Shown: positions 8,712 through 18,040 of the stretch, one piece after another
Layout of the letters: every line of letters starts with the position of its first letter
Position numbering within the stretch: position 1 is the first letter of the stretch
Source: Aromatoleum bremense
GTDB lineage: Bacteria; Pseudomonadota; Gammaproteobacteria; Burkholderiales; Rhodocyclaceae
Direction: 5' to 3'
DNA: 64,000 nt
Assembly (NCBI RefSeq): GCF_017894365.1
Contig: NZ_CP059467.1
Location: forward strand, 4,216,001-4,280,000
Notes under the pieces: model-generated
The model's database searches: none
What the model was told of the DNA's origin: nothing
What the model saw: only the letters and a program-made list of their open reading frames with translations
Position numbers and translations under genes: made by a program

Positions 8712-9335
8712 TCAGGCATGCTGCGGTCCAATGTCGCCGTTTCGCGGCCCGCCTGCCCGCTCTCTGGCCTGCTGGGGTGTTTCCCCTTTGGTCATCGGCT
8801 GACCCGGCTGCAAGGCCCGCCACACGTGGATCGTCTGGGGATCGTCGGTCACGCGGTGAGCCTCGAATCCGAGCTGGCCGGCAAACTTGAGCATCTTGTG
8901 GTTGGAGGCCAGAACGAAGCCTTCCATGCTCTTCAGCCCCCGCGCTCGCGCGGCGTCCATCAGTGCGAGCATCAGCACGCCCGCCACGCCGCTGCCTTGC
9001 CAGGCATCATCGACCGCTACGGCGAACTCGCAGCTGTCTGCGGTCGGTCCGACGACATAGCGGGCCACGCCGACCTCGACTTCGCAGCCGTCGCGGCGTA
9101 CCACCGCCACCAGAGCGAGATGGTGCTCGTAGTCGATCTCCGTCAGGTATTTCAGCTTGCTGGCAGGCAGCTCCGTTAGGGTGACCATGAAGCGCGCGTA
9201 GCGCGAGTCGCGCGACAGGTGGCGCACGAAATCCTGCTCCATGGGTGTGTCCTCGCGACGGATCGGACGGATCGTGACCTGACTGCCATCGAAGAGGGTG
9301 CGCTCGTGAATCAGTTCGGCAGGATAGTCGGCCAT
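8712..9335 (-). CDS. GNAT-family N-acetyltransferase (Pat-like, single domain)
   Basis: This 207-residue single-domain acetyltransferase resembles the C-terminal GNAT domain of the protein lysine acetyltransferase Pat. It begins with LFDGSQVTIRPIRREDTP, continues with LTEIDYEHHLALVAVV and CEFAVAVDDAWQGSGVAGVL (the acetyl-CoA binding loop Q-x-S-G-V-A), and ends with LKFAGQLGFEAHRV. It lacks the acyl-CoA-synthetase-like N-terminal domain of large Pat proteins. The C-terminal ~30 residues are Gly/Arg/Gln-rich and look unstructured. It follows the acyl carrier protein gene by 6 bp. The divergent acyl-CoA synthetase is a plausible acetylation target, because Pat enzymes commonly modify such synthetases; that link is inference. 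Confidence 0.85.
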   Translation of the reverse strand: MADYPAELIHERTLFDGSQVTIRPIRREDTPMEQDFVRHLSRDSRYARFMVTLTELPASKLKYLTEIDYEHHLALVAVVRRDGCEVEVGVARYVVGPTADSCEFAVAVDDAWQGSGVAGVLMLALMDAARARGLKSMEGFVLASNHKMLKFAGQLGFEAHRVTDDPQTIHVWRALQPGQPMTKGETPQQARERAGGPRNGDIGPQHA

Positions 9336-9341
9336 GGTGTC

Positions 9342-9602
9342 TTACTCGTGGCGCGCCTGCGCCAGTCGGGCGCCCAGGTATGCGACGATCTCGTCCAGGC
9401 TCGTCAGCCGACCGTAATCGGCCTCGGGGATGTCCACGCCGAGCCGCTCGTGCAGCCCGGCAATCACGTTCAGCCAGTCCATTGAATCGAGGTCGAGCTG
9501 AACGCGCAGCGGGCGATCCGTCCGGATGCCGCCGGTGTCCAGATTGGGCGCAATGGTCTCGTGACTTGCCAGCACCGCAGCACGAATCTCTTCCGCTCTC
9601 AT
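9342..9602 (-). CDS. Acyl carrier protein
   Basis: This 86-residue acyl carrier protein carries the phosphopantetheine attachment serine in LDLDSMDWLNVIAGLHERLG (D-S-M, a variant of the usual D-S-L), followed by helix III (SLDEIVAYLGARL). The start is set at 9602 because AGGAGAG lies 4-5 nt upstream; an upstream in-frame ATG at 9617 would place that SD inside the gene. It is too diverged to be the fatty-acid synthase AcpP, which normally sits in the fab cluster. With the adjacent GNAT and the divergent AMP-forming ligase it probably forms a dedicated acyl-activation unit. Cargo unknown. Confidence 0.88.
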   Translation of the reverse strand: MRAEEIRAAVLASHETIAPNLDTGGIRTDRPLRVQLDLDSMDWLNVIAGLHERLGVDIPEADYGRLTSLDEIVAYLGARLAQARHE

Positions 9603-9800
9603 GGTCTCTCCTCGCATTGCAGGATAGACGGGCCGCCATTACTTGACATACTTTACATCACTGACCCGGCGCTCGAAATCGTGGGCAGACGAGCCGACCA
9701 GGCGATTGAGTCGGCGTGGTGGCAGCGGTCCCGGGCGCAAGCTACCGCATTGGCGGGGCCGCTCGAACGATGACTGGACGTACGCTCGGAGGGTGCTCGC

Positions 9801-11654
9801 ATGAGGTCCGTGACAGGCAGAGATCTCGCCGCGCAGGCGCCGGAGCTGACCGCCTCGGCGCAGATGACTCTCCCGGAAGCCTTCGCGGCGCGCGTCCGTG
9901 CCACGCCGTCAGCGGATGCGTACATCCAGCACGATGCCGCTTCGGGCGTCTGGCGCACGTGGTCCTGGGCGGCCATTGGTGCAGAAATGGAGCGCTGGAG
10001 GCGCGCGCTCGCGGCGAAATCCATCCCCGCCGGCGAACGCGTGGCCGTGATGCTGCCCAATTGCATCGAATGGGTCTGTTTCGAGCAGGCAGCCCTGGCC
10101 CTGGGCCTGGTGGTGGTCCCGCTGTACCTCACCGACAATCCTGGCAACTCGGCCCATGTTCTGGCCGACTCGGGCGCGTGTCTCCTGCTGCTGGACAGCG
10201 CTGGCCAGTGGATGCGGCTAAGACCGCTTCGTGCCGGTTTCCCGATCCTGCAGCGGGTGCTCTGTCTTCAACACCGTCCGGGCGAGCTCGATGACAGCGA
10301 TCGGACGCTGATTGGCTGCGAGCAGTGGTTGGCCGCGCATGAGGGCAGTCCACCTCCTCCGCCCGGAACGAGTGGCGCCGCGGCGCTTGCCACGCTGATC
10401 TACACGTCCGGCACGACCGGGCCCGCCAAGGGCGTGATGCTGAGCCACGCCAACATCCTCTCCAACGCCCTTGCCGTGCTCGAGGTCGTCCCGGTTGTAC
10501 CCGCCGACCGCTTCCTCTCGTTTCTGCCGCTGTCGCACGCCTTCGAGCGGACCGTGGGCTACTACATTCCCATGCTTGCCGGAGCATGCGTCGCGTTCGC
10601 GCGATCACTGCAGGACCTTCCGGAGGACTTGGTCGGCATAAAGCCGACCGCGTTGACCTCGGTACCCCGGATCTACGAACGCATGTTCTCCCGCATTGAA
10701 TGCGAGCTCGCGCAAAGGGGGCCGATCGCGCGAACGGTGTTTCATCGGGCGGAGATGGCTGGCTGGCGCCGCTTCGTTGCCAGCCAGCCATGGGGCGACG
10801 GCAGGGCGATGTTCGCGCGACTGGAATGGGCATTGGCCGGCCGCCATTTGGCGCGGAAGATCGCCGCCCGACTCGGCGGCCACGTGCGGGTGGCGGTGAG
10901 CGGGGGTGCGCCGCTGGCGCTGCCGGTCGCGCGCCGATTGCTCGCGCTGGGCGTCCCGCTGATCCAGGGCTACGGCCTGACGGAGGCGGCGCCCGTGGTG
11001 AGCGCCAACCGCCTCGACGACAACCTGCCCGAGTCCGTCGGCCGGCCTCTCCCGGGAGTCGAGATCAAGCTGGACGCCGGCGGCGAGCTGCTCGTTCGCG
11101 GCCCCAACGTCATGATGGGCTACTGGAACAATCCGACCGCCACCGCGGCGGCAGTGGACGGCGAGGGCTGGTTGCACACCCGAGACCTCGCACGGATCGA
11201 GGATGGCCGGGTGTTCATTCACGGGCGAGTGAAAGAGATCATCGTCATGTCCACCGGCGAGAAGGTCTCGCCCTCCGACATGGAGGCCGCCCTGGCCGGC
11301 GACGCGATGTTCGAGCAGACGTTGATCGTGGGCGAGCGGCGCCCCTTCCTGGTCGCCTTGCTGGTACTCAATCCCGTCATCTGGCGGTCGCTTGCGCGCA
11401 CGCGAGCGATCGCCGATCCCGATGACCCGGCCGCGCTGCGAGAGCGGGCCGTGCTGTCCGCAATCTGCGACCAGGTCAACCACCGGCTGGCGGGATTTCC
11501 GGTGTGGGGACGGGTACGCAGGGTCCACCTGACCCTTGCGCCGTGGACCATCGAATCCGGTCTCGTTACGCCGACCATGAAGCCCAAACGGCGTGAGCTG
11601 GAGCAACGCTTCGCCGAGGAGATCGCGGCGCTGTATCGGCATCGTGCCATTTGA
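9801..11654 (+). CDS. AMP-forming long-chain acyl-CoA (or acyl-ACP) synthetase
   Basis: This 617-residue enzyme of the ANL superfamily activates a carboxylic acid as acyl-AMP and transfers it to CoA or a carrier. The P-loop YTSGTTGPAKG is at residues 201-211, the linker motif is QGYGLTEAAPVVSAN, the ATP-binding aspartate is in GWLHTRDLARIEDG, the hinge is GRVKEIIVMSTGEKVSP, and the C-terminal lysine-containing segment is LVTPTMKPKRRELE. The length and the TMKPKR motif fit long-chain fatty-acyl ligases. It is divergent from the ACP/GNAT pair, with about 200 bp between. An acyl-ACP synthetase role with the neighbouring ACP is possible but unproven. Confidence 0.88.
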   Translation: MRSVTGRDLAAQAPELTASAQMTLPEAFAARVRATPSADAYIQHDAASGVWRTWSWAAIGAEMERWRRALAAKSIPAGERVAVMLPNCIEWVCFEQAALALGLVVVPLYLTDNPGNSAHVLADSGACLLLLDSAGQWMRLRPLRAGFPILQRVLCLQHRPGELDDSDRTLIGCEQWLAAHEGSPPPPPGTSGAAALATLIYTSGTTGPAKGVMLSHANILSNALAVLEVVPVVPADRFLSFLPLSHAFERTVGYYIPMLAGACVAFARSLQDLPEDLVGIKPTALTSVPRIYERMFSRIECELAQRGPIARTVFHRAEMAGWRRFVASQPWGDGRAMFARLEWALAGRHLARKIAARLGGHVRVAVSGGAPLALPVARRLLALGVPLIQGYGLTEAAPVVSANRLDDNLPESVGRPLPGVEIKLDAGGELLVRGPNVMMGYWNNPTATAAAVDGEGWLHTRDLARIEDGRVFIHGRVKEIIVMSTGEKVSPSDMEAALAGDAMFEQTLIVGERRPFLVALLVLNPVIWRSLARTRAIADPDDPAALRERAVLSAICDQVNHRLAGFPVWGRVRRVHLTLAPWTIESGLVTPTMKPKRRELEQRFAEEIAALYRHRAI

Positions 11655-11793
11655 TCTGCCGGTTCCTCACCTCGGGTCACCCGAGCCGAGAAGTGATCCG
11701 TGCCACCGGAAGACCGCTCGGAGGCGGCCCCATGCAAAGCGCGGCGCCATCCCAGGACATACCAAGACGTATGGCCGATTTCCCGCAACCACT

Positions 11794-12198
11794 TCACTCG
11801 CACCGCGGATAAGCCGTGAACGGACCCGGCAACAACGCCCCGGCCGTGGTGGCATGCTGCAGGCCTTGCAAGTTGGCAAGCAGTACCGGCAGTTGCGCCC
11901 CGCCCAGCTCGATCATTACCTGGCGGCACGCGCCACAAGGTGCGACCGGCTGCGCTGTGTCGGCAATCACCGCCATTTGGGCGAACTCGCCCGGTTTGAC
12001 GCCGCCGGCGATAGCGGCGAACAAGGCGGTGCGTTCGGCACAATTAGTCAGGCCGTAGGAGGCGTTTTCGACGTTGCAGCCGTGGAACACGCGGCCGTCG
12101 TGCGTGGCCACGGCGGCGCCGACGCGGAAGTGCGAATACGGCGCATAGGCCCGCTCGCGCGCGAGGTGAGCGGCTTCGAGGAGCTTATCCGGACTCAT
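11794..12198 (-). CDS. cdd: Cytidine deaminase
   Basis: This 134-residue homotetrameric-type cytidine deaminase converts (deoxy)cytidine to (deoxy)uridine. The zinc site is complete: C53 with catalytic E55 in [15 protein letters not shown], and C88/C91 in [10 protein letters not shown]. The substrate loop [11 protein letters not shown] is present at residues 39-48. It is the last gene of a deoC-deoA-cdd operon; its ATG overlaps the deoA stop (ATGA). The product deoxyuridine feeds DeoA next door, so the three genes form a complete deoxynucleoside catabolic route. Confidence 0.96.
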   Translation of the reverse strand: MSPDKLLEAAHLARERAYAPYSHFRVGAAVATHDGRVFHGCNVENASYGLTNCAERTALFAAIAGGVKPGEFAQMAVIADTAQPVAPCGACRQVMIELGGAQLPVLLANLQGLQHATTAGALLPGPFTAYPRCE

Positions 12199-13580
12199 GA
12201 TCCTTTCCCCGTCGGGTGCGCCGGCGTGACGCGTCCCGCAATCGCGCTGGGCGCTCCTACGAGTTGCGTCGTGTCGGACAAGGTATAGGCGGCCTGCACC
12301 GCAGCGATCGCCGTTCGCGCAGCCTGTTCGCTGCGCGCGTGGACCAAGCCCAGGTGCGCACCGGGATCGAGCACTGCCCCCAACGGCGCGAGCTCACTCA
12401 AGCCCACCGCATGGTCGATGCGATCTTCGGCGCGACGCCGGCCTCCACCCAGCTCCAGCACCGCGAGGCCGAGCGCACGCGTGTCGATGCGCGCGACGCG
12501 CCTGTGGTTGGGGACGCGCACTCGCTCCGGTACGGGGACAGCACGCACGATCGGCGCCCGCTCGAGGTAGTGGTCCGTCCGCTCGAAAAGATCGCCGGGC
12601 CCCCCCAAGCCCTTCACCATGCGCGCGAAGCGCTCGGCGGCCTGGCCCGAGCGCAGCGCCTCGTCCAGCCGGCACCGCGCCTCGTCCTCGGTGACCGCCA
12701 AGCGCACCTGCAGCAGCAGCGTCGAGCCCAGCGCCCGCGTCACCTCATCCAGCCGTGCCGGCCGCGCGCGCCCGGCCAGGTAATCGAGCGCGGCACGCAC
12801 CTCGATCGCGTTGCCGGCACAAGGTGCCAAGGGCTGGTCCATGTCGGTGAGCAGCGCCACGGTCGGCAAACCCGCGCCCGAGCCGACCTCGACAAGGGTC
12901 TCCGCCAGTCGCTGCGCCTGATCGAACCCGCGCATAAAGGCGCCCGAGCCGAATTTCACGTCCATCACCAGCGCATCGAGTCCCGCGGCGAGCTTCTTCG
13001 ACAAGATCGAGGCGACAATCAGCGGAATCGATTCGACCGTGGCCGTCATGTCACGCACCGCGTAGAGCCGCCGGTCGGCCGGCGCCAGCTCGTCGGTCTG
13101 CCCGATGATCGCGACGCCGGCCTCGCACACGACCCGGCGCAGCAGCGCGATCGGTGGCGTGCTGGAATACCCGGGAATCGACTCGAGTTTGTCGAGCGTG
13201 CCGCCGGTGTGCCCCAGACCGCGACCGGAGATCATCGGCACGAACGCGCCACAGGCGGCGAGCATCGGCGCGAGAACGAGCGATACGGTGTCGCCCACCC
13301 CACCGGTGGAGTGCTTGTCCACCACCGGGCCCGCAAGGCCCGCTTCGCACCAATCGAGGACGCGGCCGGAGTCGCGCATCGCCAGCGTCAGCGCCACGCA
13401 TTCGTCCGTACTCATGCCCCGCCAGCACACCGCCATGGCCAGGGCCGCGATCTGCGCATCGCTCACGCTCGATCGGGTGACCCCCTCGATGAACGCCCCG
13501 ATCTCTTCCGCGCTCAAGACGGCGCCGTCGCGTTTGCGCCGAATGATCTCCTGTGGCAGCCAGGCGCCCATCGTGGTCAT
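12195..13580 (-). CDS. deoA: Thymidine phosphorylase
   Basis: This 461-residue enzyme splits thymidine or deoxyuridine to the base and 2-deoxyribose-1-phosphate. The phosphate-binding signature [17 protein letters not shown] and the strongly conserved [19 protein letters not shown] follow each other around residues 85-135. The start is placed at the ATG at 13580 ([19 protein letters not shown], the usual family N-terminus) with GAGGTG upstream; the longer open frame upstream is antisense-like and arginine-rich. It lies 7 bp after deoC and overlaps cdd by 4 bp. A phosphopentomutase gene, needed to join DeoA and DeoC chemically, is not visible here. Confidence 0.96.
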   Translation of the reverse strand: MTTMGAWLPQEIIRRKRDGAVLSAEEIGAFIEGVTRSSVSDAQIAALAMAVCWRGMSTDECVALTLAMRDSGRVLDWCEAGLAGPVVDKHSTGGVGDTVSLVLAPMLAACGAFVPMISGRGLGHTGGTLDKLESIPGYSSTPPIALLRRVVCEAGVAIIGQTDELAPADRRLYAVRDMTATVESIPLIVASILSKKLAAGLDALVMDVKFGSGAFMRGFDQAQRLAETLVEVGSGAGLPTVALLTDMDQPLAPCAGNAIEVRAALDYLAGRARPARLDEVTRALGSTLLLQVRLAVTEDEARCRLDEALRSGQAAERFARMVKGLGGPGDLFERTDHYLERAPIVRAVPVPERVRVPNHRRVARIDTRALGLAVLELGGGRRRAEDRIDHAVGLSELAPLGAVLDPGAHLGLVHARSEQAARTAIAAVQAAYTLSDTTQLVGAPSAIAGRVTPAHPTGKGS

Positions 13581-13587
13581 CTCGTGG

Positions 13588-14382
13588 TCACCTCGTGGGT
13601 CCGCGTCGCGCGGACGTCGGCGCGCCGTCGAGCACCGCGAGCAGGACCGGCAGCAGGCTCGATGCGCCGAAGCGCAGATGCCGCGGCGATAACCAAGCCG
13701 CACCACAGGCCCGTGCGGCCAGCGCCGCGTAGCACTCCACGTCTTCGATCGTGACCACGCCGCCGGAGACCTTCAGCCCGACCTGCCCTTCGCCGGCGCG
13801 GATCACCTCGAGCATGCACGCCACCGCCTCGGGTGTGGCGTTGATCGGCACCTTGCCGGTCGACGTCTTGAGGAAATCGGCGCCCGCCTCGATCGCGAGC
13901 TCCGCCGCGGTCCGAATCCAGCGGGGTTCGCGCAGCTCGCCGGTCTCCAGAATCGCCTTCAGCAATACGGGTGCGCCCCCCGCGTCGCAGGCTTGGCGGC
14001 AGCGTCGCAGCACGCGCATGGCGCGCGGCGCATCGCCCGCCAGCAGGGCGCGCCACGGCAGCACCGCGTCGATCTCGTCGGCGCCGTACGCGATGGCCTG
14101 GCGGACCTCGTCGGCCACCGCATCGGCCTCAGCCGTACCGTGCGGGAAGTTGACCACCGTCGCAACGCGCACACCGGTCGCCCCACGCCGCGCCAGCGCG
14201 CGCTTGGCCGCGGGCACGAAGCGCGGATAGACGCATAAGGCCGCCGGCACGCCATGCGGCGTCATCGCCTGCGCCGCCAAGGCTTCGATGCCGGCGTCGG
14301 TGTCGTCGGCCCTGAGCGAGGTCAGGTCGAGGCAGGAGAGCGCTAGTCGTGCGAGCTCCGGACGCGACAATGCTGGCTCCAT
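13588..14382 (-). CDS. deoC: Deoxyribose-phosphate aldolase
   Basis: This 264-residue class I aldolase cleaves 2-deoxyribose-5-phosphate to glyceraldehyde-3-phosphate and acetaldehyde. The Schiff-base lysine is K172 in [16 protein letters not shown]105 in DEIDAVLPW and the second lysine in VGLKVSGGV complete the proton-relay set. It is the first gene of the deoC-deoA-cdd operon, with a GGAG-type ribosome site just before the ATG. No regulator gene of the DeoR type is adjacent. The terminal residues ([11 protein letters not shown]) are outside the barrel and variable. Confidence 0.95.
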   Translation of the reverse strand: MEPALSRPELARLALSCLDLTSLRADDTDAGIEALAAQAMTPHGVPAALCVYPRFVPAAKRALARRGATGVRVATVVNFPHGTAEADAVADEVRQAIAYGADEIDAVLPWRALLAGDAPRAMRVLRRCRQACDAGGAPVLLKAILETGELREPRWIRTAAELAIEAGADFLKTSTGKVPINATPEAVACMLEVIRAGEGQVGLKVSGGVVTIEDVECYAALAARACGAAWLSPRHLRFGASSLLPVLLAVLDGAPTSARRGPTR

Positions 14383-14426
14383 CTCCCGCTCCTCGATGCA
14401 GATAATCGACGCGCAGGTCTATTGGA

Positions 14427-15122
14427 TCAACGAGCGCGGCCGATGATGTCCAGGCTCTTCGGACCGCAATTCAGGAGCAGATCCAGAGCCGATAGGTTGT
14501 AGCGAAACTCGCCCCACAATTGCGGATAGACGGGCGGAGAGAAACGAGCCGATGCCAGAGCAATTCCGCCTCCCCGCAACTCGTCTGCATCGAGGAATTT
14601 CTCGACAAACGGCAGCGCGAGATAGGTATCCGCATTGAGCGCCTGGCAGATCGACACGAGCAAGCGGGTTGCCCTGCCTGAAACCCCGAGCTCCGACTGC
14701 AGCATAAGCTTGCCCGGGAGTCCCAAGGCGTTCCACAGGAAGCGGACGCGGACGAAAGCTACATTGAGATCGATGAGCCGCGTCCCACCGCGTGCGTGAA
14801 TCGCTTCGATGGCCGGCAGATGCGCGTCCAGATACGGCGCATGGGCGTAATTCTGCCGAATGCCGAGCAGGTGCGTTCTGCGCCAGTCCGTTTCGTCGCA
14901 GACCTCGACGTCGCGGATGCGCTGCTTGCCCCTGCCCGTTCTTCGCACCGGTACCGTCAGCCACAGCTCCCCCTGCTCCGACTTCAGCCGGTTTCGATTC
15001 ATCCAGCCGCGCCCGAGGGGAAACTGGACCTCGTCGAGCAGGACAGTGGTGTGGGCCTGCAACCCTTTGTAGAACAGGCCGGGCCACGGTAGGAAGATTG
15101 GCTGATGGGTTGTAACGACCAT
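14427..15122 (-). CDS. WbqC-like family protein
   Basis: This protein of about 231 residues matches the WbqC-like family at its N-terminus (VVTTHQPIFLPWPGLFYKG) and in DEVQFPLGRGWMNRNRLKSEQG. Family members are found in polysaccharide-biosynthesis clusters and are proposed to act in sugar-amide or acyl transfer; the chemistry is not firmly established. No other sugar genes are nearby, so its role here is open. The start is set at the ATG at 15122 with GGAG 9 nt upstream; a GTG at 15137 is an alternative. It lies 153 bp downstream of polX on the same strand. Confidence 0.8.
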   Translation of the reverse strand: MVVTTHQPIFLPWPGLFYKGLQAHTTVLLDEVQFPLGRGWMNRNRLKSEQGELWLTVPVRRTGRGKQRIRDVEVCDETDWRRTHLLGIRQNYAHAPYLDAHLPAIEAIHARGGTRLIDLNVAFVRVRFLWNALGLPGKLMLQSELGVSGRATRLLVSICQALNADTYLALPFVEKFLDADELRGGGIALASARFSPPVYPQLWGEFRYNLSALDLLLNCGPKSLDIIGRAR

Positions 15123-15275
15123 GACGCACGACTCCACGGCGAGTCCTTTTCACAGTATCGGCCAGAACCGACAGTCGGCCAATGGTGGTGTCCTTCGGCT
15201 TGCTGGCGGCTGATCCGGATCAATCCCGCGCTCGCACGGCTGCCGATAGAGATCCACGGCCCACGGTCGCGCACT

Positions 15276-17006
15276 TCAGGCCCTGAGCTTTGCCAGAAAG
15301 CGCGTCAACTGCGCCAGGGGCCGGGCATTGAGGACGTCTTTCGCCTCGATCCAGCCGCGGCGCGCCTGGCCCACGCCAAAGCGCAGATTGGCGAAATCGA
15401 GCGTGCTGTGGGCGTCCGAGTTGATCGCTATCAGCACGCCCGCTTCATTGGCGGCCCTGCATTGGGTGTCGAGCAGGTCCAGGCGCTCCGGGTGGGCGTT
15501 GACCTCCAGGGCGCAGCCACGCGCCTTCGCGTGCCGGATGATCCGCGTCATGTCGACGTCGTAGGGAGCACGCCGGTCGATCAGCCGTCCGGTCGGATGC
15601 GCCAGGATGCCGAAATATCGGTTGTCCATCGCGCGCAGGATGCGTTCGGTCTGCCGCGTGCGCGACAGATCGAACGCCGAGTGCACGGCGCCGATCACCA
15701 CGTCGAGCTTCGCCAGGGCCGAGTCGGGCAGGTCCAGCTTGCCGTCGTCGAGAATGTCCACCTCGATGCCCTTGAGCAGGGTAATGCCCTTCAGCTCGCC
15801 ATTCAGCTCGTCGATCTCGTCGCATTGGCGCAGCAGCCGGGCGGCGTCGAGACCCTTCGCCATGGCGAGGCGGCGCGAATGCTCCGTGATGGCGATGTAC
15901 TTCAATCCCGCAGCTCGCGCCGCGTCGGCCATCTCGCGCAGGGTTCCCCGCCCGTCGGTGGCGACCGTGTGCACGTGCAGATCCCCCTGGAGATCCGACA
16001 ATTCGACCAGCTTCGGCAAGGCACCGGCCCTTGCCGCCTCGATCTCGCCGCGGTCCTCGCGCAACTCGGGCGCAATGAAGGGCAGCCCGACCGTCCGATA
16101 GACGGATTCCTCGGTTTCGCCGGCAATGCGCTTCGAATCCCGGAACACGCCGTACTCGTTGATCTTCAGGCCCCGCTCCTGGGCGAGGCGCCGGATGTGG
16201 ATGTTGTGCGCCTTGGAGCCGGTGAAGTAGCACAGGGCCGAGCCGTAGCTCGCCTCCTCCACCAGGCGGACATCCACCTGCAGCCCGTTGCGCAGCACCA
16301 CGCTCGCGCGGGTTGGGCCGATGGACAGCACCTCGGCGACGTCCTCGTAGGCCTTGAGGCGCTCCATGACGTCGCTTCCCCGTCCTGCGGTGACGAGAAC
16401 GTCCAGGTCGCCGACGGTCTCACGCATGCGTCGGAAGCTGCCTGCGATCTCCACGCGCCGGGCGGCGGCCGCGCTCTTTCTCAGGTAGGCCGTCAATGCT
16501 TCGGCGTACTGCCCGGCAACCGCCAGCCTGAATCGCCGCTCCGTCCCCATCCGGGCTTCGACCGCCTGGAGAATCTTGGCCTCGGTCTTATCGCCGAAGC
16601 CCGGCAGCTCCCGGATGCGACCGTCGAGGGCGGCGCGATGCAGTTGCTCCAGGGTCTGCACGTCGAGCGCGTGCCAGAGGGCGCTCACGCGTTTCGGGCC
16701 GAGGCCCGGCAAGTGCAGCAGCTCCGTGATCGCCGGCGGCAGCTGCCGGCGCAGCTCGTCGAGCAGCTGACACTTGCCGGTAACGGCGATCTCGCGGATC
16801 TTGGCGGCGAGGTCCGCGCCGATGCCCGGCAGGTGCGGGATCTCTTCGCCGGCCTCGGTCATGGACGCGAAGCTGCGCCCGTACTCGCCCACGCTGCGCG
16901 CGGCATTGCGGTAGGCGCGGATGCGGAACGGGTTGGCGTCCTGTATCTCGAGGAGATCGGCAATCTCCTCGAGCACGGCGGCGATGTCGGCGTTCTGGAC
17001 GGGCAT
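15276..17006 (-). CDS. polX: DNA polymerase/3'-5' exonuclease PolX
   Basis: This 576-residue bacterial family X polymerase has a C-terminal PHP domain. Helix-hairpin-helix segments occur near residues 58-66 (HLPGIGADL) and 98-106 (HLPGLGPKR). The nucleotidyltransferase motif GSFRRMRETVGDLDVLV places catalytic aspartates at D200 and D202. The PHP exonuclease domain starts at GDLHVHTVATDGRG (H344, H346) and holds further histidines (EHSRRLAMAKG, GAVHSAFDLS, ILAHPTGR). PolX fills short gaps in base-excision or end-joining repair. It starts 14 bp after the stop of the gene at 17021-17557 and is probably co-transcribed with it. Ku/LigD lie about 8 kb away on the same strand. Confidence 0.96.
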   Translation of the reverse strand: MPVQNADIAAVLEEIADLLEIQDANPFRIRAYRNAARSVGEYGRSFASMTEAGEEIPHLPGIGADLAAKIREIAVTGKCQLLDELRRQLPPAITELLHLPGLGPKRVSALWHALDVQTLEQLHRAALDGRIRELPGFGDKTEAKILQAVEARMGTERRFRLAVAGQYAEALTAYLRKSAAAARRVEIAGSFRRMRETVGDLDVLVTAGRGSDVMERLKAYEDVAEVLSIGPTRASVVLRNGLQVDVRLVEEASYGSALCYFTGSKAHNIHIRRLAQERGLKINEYGVFRDSKRIAGETEESVYRTVGLPFIAPELREDRGEIEAARAGALPKLVELSDLQGDLHVHTVATDGRGTLREMADAARAAGLKYIAITEHSRRLAMAKGLDAARLLRQCDEIDELNGELKGITLLKGIEVDILDDGKLDLPDSALAKLDVVIGAVHSAFDLSRTRQTERILRAMDNRYFGILAHPTGRLIDRRAPYDVDMTRIIRHAKARGCALEVNAHPERLDLLDTQCRAANEAGVLIAINSDAHSTLDFANLRFGVGQARRGWIEAKDVLNARPLAQLTRFLAKLRA

Positions 17007-17020
17007 CGGGTGTCTGGAGG

Positions 17021-17557
17021 TCAGCGGTCGCGATAGTCCAGTGGCCAGCGCGGCATCAGGTAGTCGAGCACGTTACCGTCGAAGTGGGGGGAAAAGTAGC
17101 GCCACACGGCCGCTCCCTTCTGCAGCTTGCCCAAAGCCTGGGGCTTGATCGCCACTTCCCCGAAGGGCAATTCCATGTCGCGGTAGGCTTCGACCTCCCG
17201 GGCCGCGCTCGGATCCTCGGGAAAGAACAGCCACTCCTGGTCGAACACGTCCTGGAGCCGGTCCAATTCGGGGATCCAGTCCTGCGGCACCGGCAGCCCC
17301 TTGTCGAGCCCCGGCTTACGCTTCGAGTAATCGAAGCGCCAGCCGCCCTGGAGATCATTGCCATCGGTTGCGAGAAAGCCACCGGGGGCGGGTGAGTAGA
17401 ACTTCTCCAGCTCAAAGAAGGCCGCCCGGTGTTGCGAATCCGTGGCACCGATGAACCAGCCGAAGACGTCTTGCCCCTCCACCACGTAGAACAAGGCACA
17501 CAAGAGGCCGGCGCCGCGCGGCGCGAACGCGAGGAAGGTCTCAGGAGTTCCTCTCAC
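17021..17557 (-). CDS. Unrecognised soluble protein upstream of polX
   Basis: This 178-residue protein belongs to no family I recognise. It is rich in aromatic and acidic residues (YVVEGQDVFGWFIGATDSQH, FFELEKFYSPAPGGFLATDG, DQEWLFFPEDPSAAREVEAY) and ends LPFGEVAIKPQALGKLQKGA with a final ..DYLMPRWPLDYRDR. No signal peptide, membrane segment or metal motif is seen. Composition and codon use look like a genuine gene. It lies 14 bp before polX on the same strand, so the two are probably translated from one message; a link to DNA repair is only guilt by association. Confidence 0.65.
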   Translation of the reverse strand: MRGTPETFLAFAPRGAGLLCALFYVVEGQDVFGWFIGATDSQHRAAFFELEKFYSPAPGGFLATDGNDLQGGWRFDYSKRKPGLDKGLPVPQDWIPELDRLQDVFDQEWLFFPEDPSAAREVEAYRDMELPFGEVAIKPQALGKLQKGAAVWRYFSPHFDGNVLDYLMPRWPLDYRDR

Positions 17558-17806
17558 GGTCCACCTCCTCGAGAGAACGGGTTCACTGTTTCATTCTGGT
17601 CGACTGCCGAGGAAACACAGGGCGAATCCTTCGGTGCCTTGATCTTCGTCAGCCGCAGGCTCCGCTCCCCCGCGCATTCGGGAGAAGTGACGCTCGTCGA
17701 TCCTCGCGCGCTCGAGTCGGAGCGCGGCGTCGATGTGGTCGATGCCGGCGAGCGACTGTCGACCGGTGCCAGGCGCGAGGCGGCTACGCAAGCCTGAACG
17801 CCACTC

Positions 17807-18040
17807 TCACCTGCGCTTGCTGCACCCCGCGAGCCTCTCCTGCAGCAGCGCCACAAGCCGGATGCGGAGGATCGGGGCATCTTCGGTGACCGCCGGAAGT
17901 GCCTCGCCGAGGAGGATCGTTTCGGCCTGCCACGCGCCGTCGAGGGCGCACTCCACACACAGCTCCCAGCCGCGCTCCGCGTGCTCGACCGCGAACAGGA
18001 AGGCCTCCAGGCCCAGTTGTCGAGAAACGGAGGATGCCAT
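17807..18040 (-). CDS. Possible small hypothetical protein
   Basis: A 77-residue minus-strand frame starting at ATG 18040 has natural-looking composition: LGLEAFLFAVEHAERGWELC, then VECALDGAWQAETILLGEAL and PILRIRLVALLQERLAG. No family is recognised and no Shine-Dalgarno is evident. Its first bases overlap the plus-strand fragment that starts at 18039. It may be a gene fragment rather than a functional gene. Confidence 0.3.
   Translation of the reverse strand: MASSVSRQLGLEAFLFAVEHAERGWELCVECALDGAWQAETILLGEALPAVTEDAPILRIRLVALLQERLAGCSKRR

Noticed and set aside
12195..13706. Longer deoA start 42 codons upstream
   Set aside because: The extra segment is Arg/Cys-rich and lies over the deoC 3' end; the ATG at 13580 has a ribosome site and the usual family N-terminus.
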